Part shown: positions 36,037 to 44,920 of the stretch, one piece after another | How positions within the stretch are numbered: position 1 is the first letter of the stretch | Layout: every line of letters starts with the position of its first letter | NCBI GenBank assembly: GCA_017431515.1 | Contig: JAFRKV010000050.1 | Coordinates: 1-48,255, forward strand | Direction: 5' to 3' | Length of the DNA stretch: 48,255 bases | From: Lachnospiraceae bacterium | GTDB taxonomy: Bacteria; Bacillota; Clostridia; Lachnospirales; Lachnospiraceae | The notes under the pieces: model-generated | Databases searched by the model: none | Seen by the model: only the letters and a program-made list of their open reading frames with translations | What the model was told of the DNA's origin: nothing | Program-made: the position numbers and the translations under genes

Positions 36037-37340
36037 CCAACTTAAATCTGGATGCCATATCCGCCCAATACGAACGCCTGGGCATCGCACCGGAGGTGCT
36101 GGACTTTGCCGGGAAGATCGAAGAGGCGCTTGCGCCTCGATTCCGCGCCATCGACCAGAACGCGGAATTTCACCAGCTCCGGGTGCTTTCGGCCATGCAA
36201 AAACACAAGGTAAGCGCTGCCTGTTTTGAAAGCTCCAGCGGTTACGGCTATGATGACATCGGGCGGGAAACGCTGGAAAAGGTCTATGCAGAGGTGTTTG
36301 AAACCGAGGACGCCCTTGTACGGCCCCAGATCACCTGCGGAACCCATGCACTGGCGCTGGCGCTGATGAGCAATCTCCGTCCCGGGGATGAGCTTTTGTC
36401 TCCGGTGGGAAGACCTTATGATACCTTAGAGGAGGTCATCGGGATTCGTCCGTCCAAAGGATCTTTGGCGGAATACGGCATCACCTACCGTCAGGTGGAT
36501 CTTCTGCCGGACGGCGGCTTTGACTATGACGGGATCCGTAAAGCTGTCTCAAAAAAGACCCGCATGGTAACCATTCAAAGATCCAAGGGCTACCAGACCA
36601 GACCCTCCTTTTCCGTCGCCCAGATCGCGGAACTGATCGCTTTTTTACGCGCGCAGAAGGAAGACCTGCTGATTCTGGTGGACAACTGTTACGGCGAATT
36701 TACGGAACTTACCGAGCCCTCCCAGTACGGCGCGGATCTCACGGCGGGATCACTGATCAAAAATCCCGGCGGCGGGCTCTGCCGGTGCGGCGGGTATCTG
36801 ACCGGAACCAAAGAATGCATCACACAGGCGGCCGCCAGGCTTACGTCTCCGGGTCTGGGGAAGGAAGTCGGCGCCAGCCTTGGGTTCATGAGAGAGTTCT
36901 TTCAGGGGCTGTTTCTTGCGCCTGTAGTGACCGCCGGCGCGCTGAAGGGCGCGATCTTTGCCGCCAATCTATACGAGCGGCTGGGCTTTCCGGTGATTCC
37001 GAACGGAACAGAAGAGCGCCACGATATCATTCAGGCCGTGACCCTGGGCTCCAGGGAAAAGCTGATCGCCTTTTGCGAAGGCATCCAGGCGGCGGCACCG
37101 GTGGACAGCTTCGTGACTCCTGAGCCCTGGGATATGCCGGGCTACGATGATCCGGTCATCATGGCGGCCGGCGCGTTTGTTCAGGGTTCCTCCATTGAAC
37201 TCAGCGCGGACGGCCCCTTAAGAGAACCCTACGCTGTTTATTTTCAGGGCGGCCTGACCTGGTACCATGCGAAGGCCGGGATTCTCATGTCCCTGCAAAA
37301 ACTTTATGAGAAGAAACTTGTTACCATAGGGCTGATATGA
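36033..37340 (+). CDS. PLP-dependent methionine gamma-lyase family protein (YnbB-type)
   Basis: 435 residues of the PF06838 family, sometimes called aluminium-resistance protein; it commonly lies after miaA in Firmicutes. PLP features are TCGTHALALALMSNLRPGDELL, DNCYGEFTELTEP and SLIKNPGGG, where the Lys (about residue 243) should form the Schiff base. The segment after it reads LCRCGGYL, with Cys 250 and Cys 252 where relatives usually have smaller residues, which may matter. Start ATG 36033 has AAAGGAG about 9 nt upstream and overlaps the miaA stop. Its substrate is not established by the family name. The mreB promoter lies at its 3' end. Confidence 0.88.
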   Translation: MTNLNLDAISAQYERLGIAPEVLDFAGKIEEALAPRFRAIDQNAEFHQLRVLSAMQKHKVSAACFESSSGYGYDDIGRETLEKVYAEVFETEDALVRPQITCGTHALALALMSNLRPGDELLSPVGRPYDTLEEVIGIRPSKGSLAEYGITYRQVDLLPDGGFDYDGIRKAVSKKTRMVTIQRSKGYQTRPSFSVAQIAELIAFLRAQKEDLLILVDNCYGEFTELTEPSQYGADLTAGSLIKNPGGGLCRCGGYLTGTKECITQAAARLTSPGLGKEVGASLGFMREFFQGLFLAPVVTAGALKGAIFAANLYERLGFPVIPNGTEERHDIIQAVTLGSREKLIAFCEGIQAAAPVDSFVTPEPWDMPGYDDPVIMAAGAFVQGSSIELSADGPLREPYAVYFQGGLTWYHAKAGILMSLQKLYEKKLVTIGLI

Positions 37341-37346
37341 TAAGAT
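37318..37346 (+). promoter_or_regulatory. Promoter for the mreB operon
   Basis: TTGTTA (37318-37323) and TAAGAT (37341-37346), exactly 17 bp apart, lie across the 3' end of the preceding gene. The transcript would start about 30 bp before the mreB start codon. Confidence 0.7.
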
Positions 37347-37388
37347 TGATAGGCAATGAACAGCCGTTAATTGAGGAGGATGCTGTCA

Positions 37389-38405
37389 GTGGGAAATAAT
37401 ATTTACGGAGTGGACCTCGGTACTAGGAATCTGAAAGTCTATTCCAAATCGCTTGGAAAAGTATTCAACGAAAAAAATACCGTTGCGATCAAAGGGAAGG
37501 ATCGTCTCTATGCTTACGGCGACAGGGCATACGATATGTATGAAAAGGTGCCGGAAGAGATCTCCATCAAATTCCCCATCAGCAAGGGCGTGATCGCGGA
37601 CTATAATTTCATGCAGACCATGCTCTATGAATTTCTGGAAAAGAACACCAAAGGAAAGGTGCGGGGCGCCGAATTCGTGGTGGCTGTGCCTGCAGACATC
37701 ACAGAGGTGGAAGAGCGCGCCTTTTTTGACATTTTCTACAAGAGCACGTTGAAAAGCAAACTGGTGCTGCTCTGCAAGAAGCCCATCGCCGATGCCGTGG
37801 GACTGGGGCTGGATGTCAATCAGCCCACCGGGATCATGGTGGTGGATTTCGGCGCGGATACCACGGAGATCTCTGTCATCTCTCTGGGGGGACTGGTGAT
37901 CTCCTCCCTTCTCGATTTCGGCGGCAACCGGATCGACGAATCGATCTTAAACTATATCAAAAAGAGCTTCAGCCTCGTGATCGGACAGAAGACCGCCATG
38001 GGCTTAAAGGAAAGCCTTGCCTCCGGCATCGGCGGCAATGTGGATTCTTCCGTGGTCGTCGGGCGCAATCTCGTTTCCGGTCTGCCGGTGGAGATGGAAG
38101 TGACGGCAGAGACCGTCAATGAGGCCATCAAGGGGGACCTGAATTCCATCTGCAACTCCATCAAGATGATTCTGGAACGGACGCCCCCGGAGCTGGCAAA
38201 GGATATCATCCATGACGGGATCTATATTACCGGCGGCGGTTCCCAGATCCGCGATCTGGATACCTTGTTTACGGAGATCACCGGCATTAAGGTGAATACC
38301 TGCGATACGCCGGAGGAGACCGCAGCCCGCGGGCTGGTGAAGATCGTGTCCGATCCGAAATACCGGCATCTTGCCTACAGCAAAAAGACCCGTATCCTGG
38401 AGTAA
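37389..38405 (+). CDS. mreB: Rod-shape-determining protein MreB/Mbl
   Basis: Actin-like ATPase that forms membrane-bound filaments and guides lateral wall synthesis. 338 residues. The phosphate-binding motif is YGVDLGTRNLKVY and the second is VVDFGADTTEISVISLGG; the ADP-binding GGGSQIRDLDTL follows in the last quarter. The start is GTG 37389, 9 nt after AGGAGG (37374-37379); the in-frame ATG 37380 and TTG 37371 overlap the ribosome site itself and are therefore unlikely. It heads the mreBCD-PBP2-minC-rodA run. It resembles MreB and Mbl about equally from sequence alone. Confidence 0.95.
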   Translation: MGNNIYGVDLGTRNLKVYSKSLGKVFNEKNTVAIKGKDRLYAYGDRAYDMYEKVPEEISIKFPISKGVIADYNFMQTMLYEFLEKNTKGKVRGAEFVVAVPADITEVEERAFFDIFYKSTLKSKLVLLCKKPIADAVGLGLDVNQPTGIMVVDFGADTTEISVISLGGLVISSLLDFGGNRIDESILNYIKKSFSLVIGQKTAMGLKESLASGIGGNVDSSVVVGRNLVSGLPVEMEVTAETVNEAIKGDLNSICNSIKMILERTPPELAKDIIHDGIYITGGGSQIRDLDTLFTEITGIKVNTCDTPEETAARGLVKIVSDPKYRHLAYSKKTRILE

Positions 38406-38420
38406 TGCCTTGAGGAATCT

Positions 38421-39302
38421 ATGAGACGACGTACATTCAAACGGAAAAGCAAAAATGCGCTTCCTCCCCGGTATCTCCTGCTTATCGTCACGGTTTCGTG
38501 CATCGTTGTCATGCTGCTGAGTTTTACGTTAAATCTGTCCGGCGGTCCGCTGAAAGTGGCTGCCGGGTATGTTTTTACCCCGATGCAGCAAGGGATCAAC
38601 CGTGTCGGCATGCTTCTTTCCGATTCCATCGGAAATCTGGCAACACTGAGAGAGGTGCAGGCGGAGAACGAGGATTTAAAGCATCAGATCAATGACCTGA
38701 CGAAAAAACTCAATACCATCCAGCTGGAGCAGTATGATGTGGAGAACTATCGAAAGCTCCTTTCTTTGGATGAAAAATATCCGGATTACGAGAAAGTGGC
38801 GGCGCATGTCATCGGAAAGGACACCGGCAACTGGTTTTCCACCTTCCTCATTGACAAAGGCTCCAATGACGGGATCGAGGTGGATATGAATGTGATCGCC
38901 GATGACGGGCTGGTGGGAATCGTGACCTCTGTGGGTGCGAATTACGCCAAGGTGCGCGCCATCGTGGACGACATCAGCCAAGTCAGCGCCATGGTGCTGT
39001 CCACCTCCGACCTCTGCATCGTCAACGGTGATCTGATCCTCATGAATTCGGAGCAAAAGCTTGCGCTTTCCAAGCTGAAGGACGACGATGACGAGGTGCA
39101 TGTGGGCGACGCCATCGTCACCAGCACGGTCAGCAGCAAATACGTGCCCGGCCTGATGATCGGCTATATCAGCAGCCTTGATTATGATTCCAACAATCTG
39201 ACGAAATCCGGCACCATTACGCCGGTGGTGGATTTTGAGCATCTGCAGGAGGTCCTGGTAATCAAATACCTGAAGGATACCTCGGGATTGGAGGCGGAGT
39301 AG
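38421..39302 (+). CDS. mreC: Rod-shape-determining protein MreC
   Basis: 293 residues with a short basic cytosolic N-terminus (RRRTFKRKSKNALPPR), one membrane helix (about 17-37), a coiled coil (about 65-105, VQAENEDLKHQINDLTKKLN) and the MreC beta domain, with VIGKDTGNWFSTFLIDKGSNDGI and DGLVGIVTSVGANYAKV. It connects MreB to the outer wall synthesis machinery. TGAGGA lies 6 nt upstream. mreD follows 2 bp after the stop. Confidence 0.94.
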   Translation: MRRRTFKRKSKNALPPRYLLLIVTVSCIVVMLLSFTLNLSGGPLKVAAGYVFTPMQQGINRVGMLLSDSIGNLATLREVQAENEDLKHQINDLTKKLNTIQLEQYDVENYRKLLSLDEKYPDYEKVAAHVIGKDTGNWFSTFLIDKGSNDGIEVDMNVIADDGLVGIVTSVGANYAKVRAIVDDISQVSAMVLSTSDLCIVNGDLILMNSEQKLALSKLKDDDDEVHVGDAIVTSTVSSKYVPGLMIGYISSLDYDSNNLTKSGTITPVVDFEHLQEVLVIKYLKDTSGLEAE

Positions 39303-39304
39303 GG

Positions 39305-39823
39305 ATGGCCAGGAAATTATCCATTGCGGCGATCATCATCGTTTGTTTTCTTTTGCAGAGCACCATTTTTCAGGTGCTTTCTTTCGGCTCCATCAGTCCG
39401 AACCTGCTGGTCATCGTGACGGCTTCCTTCGGGTTCATGCGCGGACGGAAGGAAGGACTATGGGTCGGCTTTTTCTGCGGCCTTTTGATCGACCTGTTTT
39501 TCGGGACCTATCTGGGCATCTACACTCTGATCTATGTGTATATCGGCTATGTCAACGGCATGTTCCGGAAGTTTTTCTATCCGGAGGACATCAAACTCCC
39601 CATGCTTTTGATCAGCGCCAGTGACCTAGCCTGCAATATGATCATTTTTGTACAGTTGTTTTTGTTCCGAGGCAAATTCAATTTGTCGTATTACTTTGTC
39701 CATATCATGCTTCCGGAATTGATCTATACGATTCTGGTCACGTTGGTGCTGTATTTTGTGATCCTCAAGATCAACCAGAAGCTGGAGGAAGTGGAAAGAA
39801 GGAGCGCTGCAAAGTTTGTTTGA
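39305..39823 (+). CDS. mreD: Rod-shape-determining protein MreD
   Basis: 172 residues, almost wholly hydrophobic with about five helices. The MreD pattern SPNLLVIVTASFGFMRGRKEGLWVGFFCGLLIDLFFGTYLGIYTLIYV is clear. It forms part of the elongasome with MreC and RodA. The ATG follows the mreC stop by 2 bp. The last codons overlap the TTG start of the PBP2 gene by 8 bp. Confidence 0.9.
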   Translation: MARKLSIAAIIIVCFLLQSTIFQVLSFGSISPNLLVIVTASFGFMRGRKEGLWVGFFCGLLIDLFFGTYLGIYTLIYVYIGYVNGMFRKFFYPEDIKLPMLLISASDLACNMIIFVQLFLFRGKFNLSYYFVHIMLPELIYTILVTLVLYFVILKINQKLEEVERRSAAKFV

Positions 39824-42671
39824 AACGATCAAGGAGTTTTTCGGAAGGGTATTCCGCTCCCGGCTGCTTCTGCTGCTGATTGTCATGGTCATCCTGACCA
39901 TCGTGATCCTGCAGAGATTGTTTACGCTTCAGATCGTGAACGGAGAGTCCTATCAGGAAAACTATACACTGAAAATCGAAAAAGAGCGTGTGCTGGACAG
40001 TACCCGCGGCAACATCTTTGACCGTGACGGAAATCTTCTTGCATATAACGAACTGGCGTATACCGTCCGCATCGAGGACAACGGCAGCTACGAAAGCACA
40101 AAGGAGAAAAACCGGAAGTTGAACGAAGAGCTTGCGGAGATCATCCGCGTGCTCTACAAAAACGGGGATCAGATCCAGAACGATTTCGGCATTCAGATGA
40201 CCAACGGCCGCTATCGCTTTGCTTCGGATGGCAACGCGAAGCTCCGGTTTCTTGCGGATGTCTACGGAAAAAGCAGCACGGACAAGCTGACCGCTGCGGA
40301 ACGGGAGTCCACGCCGGACGACGTGATAGCGTATCTCGCGGGGGACAAGAAATTCCAGCTTTCCGCCGACGATTACGATCCGGCAGAGCTGTACCGGATC
40401 GTGGTACTGCGCTATGCCATGTCCCAGAACAGTTATCAGAAATACATCCTGACGGATGTAGCCACGGATGTCAGCGACGAAACCCTTGCCTACATCAGTG
40501 AAAACGAATACCGCCTGCAGGGCGTGACCGTGGAGACCAGCACCATCCGCAAATATGTGGACAGCAAATATTTCAGTCATATCATCGGCTATACCGGCAA
40601 AATCGACGCGACGGAATATGAGACCTACTCACAGGATAACGATCAGTATTCCCTTACAGACACCGTCGGAAAGGCGGGCATCGAACAGGTGATGGATTCC
40701 GCCCTGAAAGGGGAAAAGGGATACGAGCGGCTTTACGTGGACAATCTGGGAAAAGTCGTGGAGACCGTGGAAACCGTGGAGCCGAAGGCGGGAAACGATC
40801 TTTATCTTTCCATTGACAAGGATCTTACCGAAGCGGTGTATAACCTCCTGGAGCAGGAGATCGCCGGAATCGTTTACTCCAAGATCGCCAATCTCAAGGA
40901 ATACAATGCTTCCTCCGGCAGCAGCGCTTCCGACATCCTGATCCCGATCTACGATGTGTATTATGCGTTGATCAACAACAACGTACTGAATATCGATCAT
41001 TTCGGCGAGCCGGACGCCTCGGAAAACGAAAAGCGGATCGAAGAGGCCTTCTTGCAGAAAAAGCAGTCGGCCCTTGCCATGCTCACCACCCAGCTCACTG
41101 CGGAGGATGCGCTTCCTTTCAATCTTCTGGATGAAGAGTTGAAGGATTACATGAATTATATCGTCACCATGCTGGTGGAAAACGATATCCTCTTAAGCGA
41201 TCAGATCGACCGGACCGACCCGGTCTATCTGGCATGGAGATCCAGGGAGATCAGTCTGCAGGAGTATCTGCGGCACGCCATCGAAAAAAACTGGATCGAT
41301 ATCACGCAGTTCGAGCTGAACGAGAAATATTCGGATTCTTCGGAGATCTATGATAATCTGGTGGCTTATATCATCGACACGCTGGATCACGACCGCACCT
41401 TTGCCAAAAAAGTGTATAAATACGTCATCGATCAGGATATGATCGGAGGGCGCACCCTCTGTCTGGCGTTGTATGATCAGGAGGTACTGCCCACCACGGA
41501 TCCGGATTATCAGCCTCTTTTGTCGGAGCAGATGAGTCCATTTGATTTTCTGCGGAAAAAGATCAAGAGTCTGGAACTGACTCCGGCGCAGCTGGCTCTG
41601 GACCCTTGCTCGGGATCCTGCGTCATCACTAATCCCCAGACAGGTGAGCTTTTGGCGCTGGTGACTTATCCCGGGTATGATAACAACCGGCTGGCAAACA
41701 ACCTTGATTCCGCTTATTATCAGCTTCTGCAGGATGACAAATCCCTGCCCCTTTATGACCATGCGACCCAGGAGGAGACGGCGCCCGGTTCCACCTTTAA
41801 GATGGTAACCGCCACGGCAGGGCTTACGGAAGGCGTCATTACCACGGATGAAAAGATTCAGGACAAGGGTGTTTACGAAAACGTGGCCAACGGTCCCACC
41901 TGCTGGATTTACAACTCCTATCACATGACCCATGGGTTCATTGACGTTTCCGAAGCGATCCGTGATTCCTGCAACTATTACTTTTATGAGGTTGGCTACC
42001 GTCTGGCCAACGGCTACCTTAATTTCTCCGATGAGCTGGGTATCAAAAAACTGACCAAATACGCGGAGGAATACGGTCTCGGGGACAAGACCGGCATTGA
42101 GATCCCGGAAAGTGCGCCCCACATTGCCACGGAATATCCCGTCACTGCCAGCATCGGACAGTCTGACAACAACTATGCGACAGTGCACCTGGCCCGTTAT
42201 GTCATGGCGTTAGCAAACCGCGGCACGGTCTATGATCTGACGCTGCTGCAGAAACTGACCTCTCCCGACGGGCAGGAGATTGAGGCTTATGCCCCGAAGG
42301 TGAAAAACGAGATGACGGACATCGCATCCTCCACCTGGAGCGCGATCCAGCGCGGAAATGCCATGGTGGTGGAAGAGCAGAGTTATTTTGAGGATTTCCC
42401 CATCGCCGTTGCAGGCAAAACCGGTACGGCGCAGCAGATCGTGACCAGGCCGAACCATGCGTTGTTTGTCTGTTATGCGCCTTATGACGGTACCGGCAGC
42501 GCCATCCCCAAGGTCGCCGTCGCCACCAGGATTGCCTACGGTTACTCCTCGTCCAATGCGGCGGAGGTGACCTCCAAGATCCTGAAATACTATTTCGGCT
42601 TTTCCACGGAGGACGAATTGCTGTCCGGAGAAGCAGAAGACATTGTTACCAATAACCGTGTGACGGATTAA
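39816..42671 (+). CDS. mrdA: Penicillin-binding protein 2 with long internal insertion
   Basis: Transpeptidase of the elongasome. 951 residues, far longer than the usual 600-720. One membrane helix at about 16-36, dimerisation text such as RGNIFDRDGNLLAYNE, then a hydrophilic, Glu/Asp-rich region at about 330-590 with no known PBP2 motif, then the transpeptidase domain. The active site is complete: APGSTFKM with Ser 659 and Lys 662, SCN (Ser 718) and KTGT (Lys 868). The start is TTG 39816, supported by AAGGAG (39799-39804) and the overlap with mreD. Long forms seem to occur in related Clostridia, which is recalled family knowledge and not checked. It could otherwise be an FtsI-type enzyme, but the mre context favours PBP2. 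Confidence 0.92.
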   Translation: MFETIKEFFGRVFRSRLLLLLIVMVILTIVILQRLFTLQIVNGESYQENYTLKIEKERVLDSTRGNIFDRDGNLLAYNELAYTVRIEDNGSYESTKEKNRKLNEELAEIIRVLYKNGDQIQNDFGIQMTNGRYRFASDGNAKLRFLADVYGKSSTDKLTAAERESTPDDVIAYLAGDKKFQLSADDYDPAELYRIVVLRYAMSQNSYQKYILTDVATDVSDETLAYISENEYRLQGVTVETSTIRKYVDSKYFSHIIGYTGKIDATEYETYSQDNDQYSLTDTVGKAGIEQVMDSALKGEKGYERLYVDNLGKVVETVETVEPKAGNDLYLSIDKDLTEAVYNLLEQEIAGIVYSKIANLKEYNASSGSSASDILIPIYDVYYALINNNVLNIDHFGEPDASENEKRIEEAFLQKKQSALAMLTTQLTAEDALPFNLLDEELKDYMNYIVTMLVENDILLSDQIDRTDPVYLAWRSREISLQEYLRHAIEKNWIDITQFELNEKYSDSSEIYDNLVAYIIDTLDHDRTFAKKVYKYVIDQDMIGGRTLCLALYDQEVLPTTDPDYQPLLSEQMSPFDFLRKKIKSLELTPAQLALDPCSGSCVITNPQTGELLALVTYPGYDNNRLANNLDSAYYQLLQDDKSLPLYDHATQEETAPGSTFKMVTATAGLTEGVITTDEKIQDKGVYENVANGPTCWIYNSYHMTHGFIDVSEAIRDSCNYYFYEVGYRLANGYLNFSDELGIKKLTKYAEEYGLGDKTGIEIPESAPHIATEYPVTASIGQSDNNYATVHLARYVMALANRGTVYDLTLLQKLTSPDGQEIEAYAPKVKNEMTDIASSTWSAIQRGNAMVVEEQSYFEDFPIAVAGKTGTAQQIVTRPNHALFVCYAPYDGTGSAIPKVAVATRIAYGYSSSNAAEVTSKILKYYFGFSTEDELLSGEAEDIVTNNRVTD

Positions 42672-42716
42672 CGGGTACCCATTTATGATAGAACGAAGCG
42701 TTACGGAGGAATAGCT

Positions 42717-43388
42717 ATGCGGGAAGCAGTCGTGTTAAAAAGCAACCGGTACGGGATTCAGCTGCATCTGAATCCGGAGATCCCTTTTGACGAGCTGTTG
42801 CAGAAGATTCTGGAAAAGTTTTCGGAGTCCGACAAGTTTTTTAAGGATGCCAGCTTCGCCATTTCCTTTGAAGGGCGGGAGCTTACTGAAGAGGAAGAGA
42901 CCGCCATCGTGGAGGCGATCAACGAGAACACCAACACCCATGTGATCTGCATCGTAGCGGAGGACGAGATCCGGGAGGAAATCCTGAAGCGGAAGACGGA
43001 AGCGGAGATCAAAAGCATCCCCTCCTATAATCCGAATGAAGCGACGTTGCGGTACGAATCCGTCAAAAGCGGAGATGTCCTCATCGCGGAGCAGAGCCTG
43101 GTGGTCCTTGGGGATGTAGAAGAAGGCGCCACTGTGACCACCGCAGGCAATCTCATTGTGCTGGGAGAACTCAAAGGAAATGTCTGGGCAGGCTCCGGCG
43201 GAAGAGAGGATGTCTTTGTCTTTGCCATGAACCTCTCCCCGGAAAGCCTTCGGATCGCTTCGCTGATGTATGCCGCCACAGAGGAAAAACGTATCGGCTG
43301 GAAAGAACGGAAAAAGAAACATCAGCCCCGGGTTGCGAGAATCGTGCAGGGCTGTGTGCAGATACAGACGTTTGAAGGACGCTCATGA
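42717..43388 (+). CDS. minC: Septum site-determining protein MinC, without neighbouring minD/minE
   Basis: 223 residues. The N-terminal domain (about 1-100) is a small alpha/beta unit like MinC-N, which inhibits FtsZ. The C-terminal beta-helix is recognised by VVLGDVEEGATVTTAGNLIVLGELKGNVWAGSGG. The MinD-interaction motif RSGQ of E. coli MinC corresponds to KSGD (residues 117-120). In related Clostridia minC is normally followed by minD and minE; here its stop overlaps the rodA start as ATGA, so both are missing from the locus. MinC needs MinD for recruitment to the membrane. A CGGAGG ribosome site precedes ATG 42717. Function without MinD is unclear. Confidence 0.88.
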   Translation: MREAVVLKSNRYGIQLHLNPEIPFDELLQKILEKFSESDKFFKDASFAISFEGRELTEEEETAIVEAINENTNTHVICIVAEDEIREEILKRKTEAEIKSIPSYNPNEATLRYESVKSGDVLIAEQSLVVLGDVEEGATVTTAGNLIVLGELKGNVWAGSGGREDVFVFAMNLSPESLRIASLMYAATEEKRIGWKERKKKHQPRVARIVQGCVQIQTFEGRS

Positions 43389-44497
43389 AAGCATTATGGA
43401 AATCGTATCATATCCGGAATTATAATTTCCGGCTCATCGTGTATGTCATCATTCTGACCGCCATCGGCATTGCCGTTATCGGCAGCGCGAATGAGGATTA
43501 TCAGGCGAAGCAGACCATGGGATTATTCTTGGGTCTCCTCGTGATGGTCGTCGTGTCTCTTGTGGACTACGGCTTCCTGATCAAGTTCGGATGGGTCTTT
43601 TATATTCTCAATATTGTGCTGCTTTTAATGGTCCGGTTTGTGGGGACGGATTCCCACAGCGCCACGCGGTGGGTGGAGATCGCCGGGGTGCGTTTTCAGC
43701 CCTCGGAGCTGGGCAAAATCCTGCTGATTTTGTTTTTTTCCTATTTTTTCATGAAGCATCGGGAGAAGATCAATACGCTGCCGATTTTGCTTTTGTCCTT
43801 TGGTCTGGCGGCAGTGCCGCTGTATCTCGTTTTGCGTCAGCCTGATTTGTCCACCACCATTGCCACCGGCTTAATTTTCATTGCACTCTTGTTTGTTGCC
43901 GGATTAAGTTATAAAATAATATTGGCGATGCTGGCGATCAGTGTTCCGGCAGTGATGATTTTTCTCAGTTTGGTGCTGCAGCCGGATCAGACGATCATCG
44001 AGCATTTCCAATGGCTGCGTATTATGGCATGGCTGTATCCGGAGGAATACCCCGAGACGGCGATGCAGCAGACCAATTCCATTACCGCCATCGGTTCCGG
44101 TCAGTTATGGGGAAAAGGGCTGAACAATACCGATGTCACTTCCGTGAAAAACGGCAATTTCATCCCCGAGCCGCAGACAGACTTTATCTTTGCGGTGGCC
44201 GGAGAGGAAATGGGGTTTGTGGGCGGCGCCATCATTGTGATCCTGTTGTTTCTGATCACGCTGGAATGCATCCTGATGGCCGCAAAAGCGAAGGATCTCG
44301 CGGGAAAGCTGATCTGCAGCGGCATGGCTGCGCTGGTCAGTTTTCAGAGCTTCATGAACATCGCCGTTACCACCGGACTGTTTCCGAATACGGGTCTGCC
44401 GCTGCCCTTTGTCAGCTACGGGCTCACATCACTTGTGACATTGTTTGCCGGGGTCGGTCTGGTACTGAATGTGGGGTTACAACAAAAGCGCTTCTAG
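43385..44497 (+). CDS. rodA: Peptidoglycan polymerase RodA (SEDS family)
   Basis: 370 residues with about ten helices. The SEDS pattern is visible: ARWVEIAGVRFQPSELGKI-type text as SATRWVEIAGVRFQPSELGKILLI, LRQPDLSTTI with the catalytic-region Asp, IPEPQTDFIFAVAGEEMGFVGG, and PLPFVSYGLTSLVTLFAGVGL. It polymerises lipid II together with PBP2 in the elongasome; an FtsW/SpoVE role is possible but the mre context points to RodA. It overlaps the minC stop by ATGA. A 27-bp gap leads to the mgsA-like gene. Confidence 0.94.
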   Translation: MKALWKSYHIRNYNFRLIVYVIILTAIGIAVIGSANEDYQAKQTMGLFLGLLVMVVVSLVDYGFLIKFGWVFYILNIVLLLMVRFVGTDSHSATRWVEIAGVRFQPSELGKILLILFFSYFFMKHREKINTLPILLLSFGLAAVPLYLVLRQPDLSTTIATGLIFIALLFVAGLSYKIILAMLAISVPAVMIFLSLVLQPDQTIIEHFQWLRIMAWLYPEEYPETAMQQTNSITAIGSGQLWGKGLNNTDVTSVKNGNFIPEPQTDFIFAVAGEEMGFVGGAIIVILLFLITLECILMAAKAKDLAGKLICSGMAALVSFQSFMNIAVTTGLFPNTGLPLPFVSYGLTSLVTLFAGVGLVLNVGLQQKRF

Positions 44498-44524
44498 GGC
44501 GCTGACAAAAGGAGAGAAGGTAGT

Positions 44525-44920
44525 ATGAATATCGGGTTGATCGCGCATGACTCCAAGAAAAAGCTGATGCAGAATTTCTGCATCGCCTATCGTGGGATCT
44601 TGTGCAAGAATGAGCTCTATGCGACCGGCACCACCGGAAGACTTGTGGAAGAGGCCGCGAATCTGACCGTCCACAAATTTCTGGCCGGACATCTCGGCGG
44701 CGTGCAGCAGCTGACGGCGCAGATCGAGCATAACGAAATTGACCTTGTGATTTTTCTGCGGGAGCCGCTGACGCCGCAGTCTCATGAACCGGATGTCAAC
44801 AGCGTGGCCCGTATCTGTGATACGCATAATATCCCGCTGGCGACGAATCTGGCGACGGCTGAGCTTCTGGTTCGCGCACTGGATAGAGGAGATTTGGACT
44901 GGCGTGAAATGTACAAATAA
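44525..44920 (+). CDS. mgsA: Methylglyoxal synthase-like protein with altered catalytic residue
   Basis: 131 residues, the length of methylglyoxal synthase, which converts dihydroxyacetone phosphate to methylglyoxal and phosphate. Conserved parts are IALIAHD-type IGLIAHDS, the phosphate-binding ATGTTGRL, HEPDVNS with the His and second Asp, and NIPLATNLATAE. The catalytic base of E. coli MgsA is Asp 71 in GGDQQ. Here the same segment is LGGVQQ, with Val 60 from a clear GTG codon (44702-44704). Another active-site Asp (E. coli 91) is Glu 80. The protein may be inactive as a synthase or have another activity. It follows rodA after 27 bp, and its last 17 bases overlap the next gene. Confidence 0.8.
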   Translation: MNIGLIAHDSKKKLMQNFCIAYRGILCKNELYATGTTGRLVEEAANLTVHKFLAGHLGGVQQLTAQIEHNEIDLVIFLREPLTPQSHEPDVNSVARICDTHNIPLATNLATAELLVRALDRGDLDWREMYK

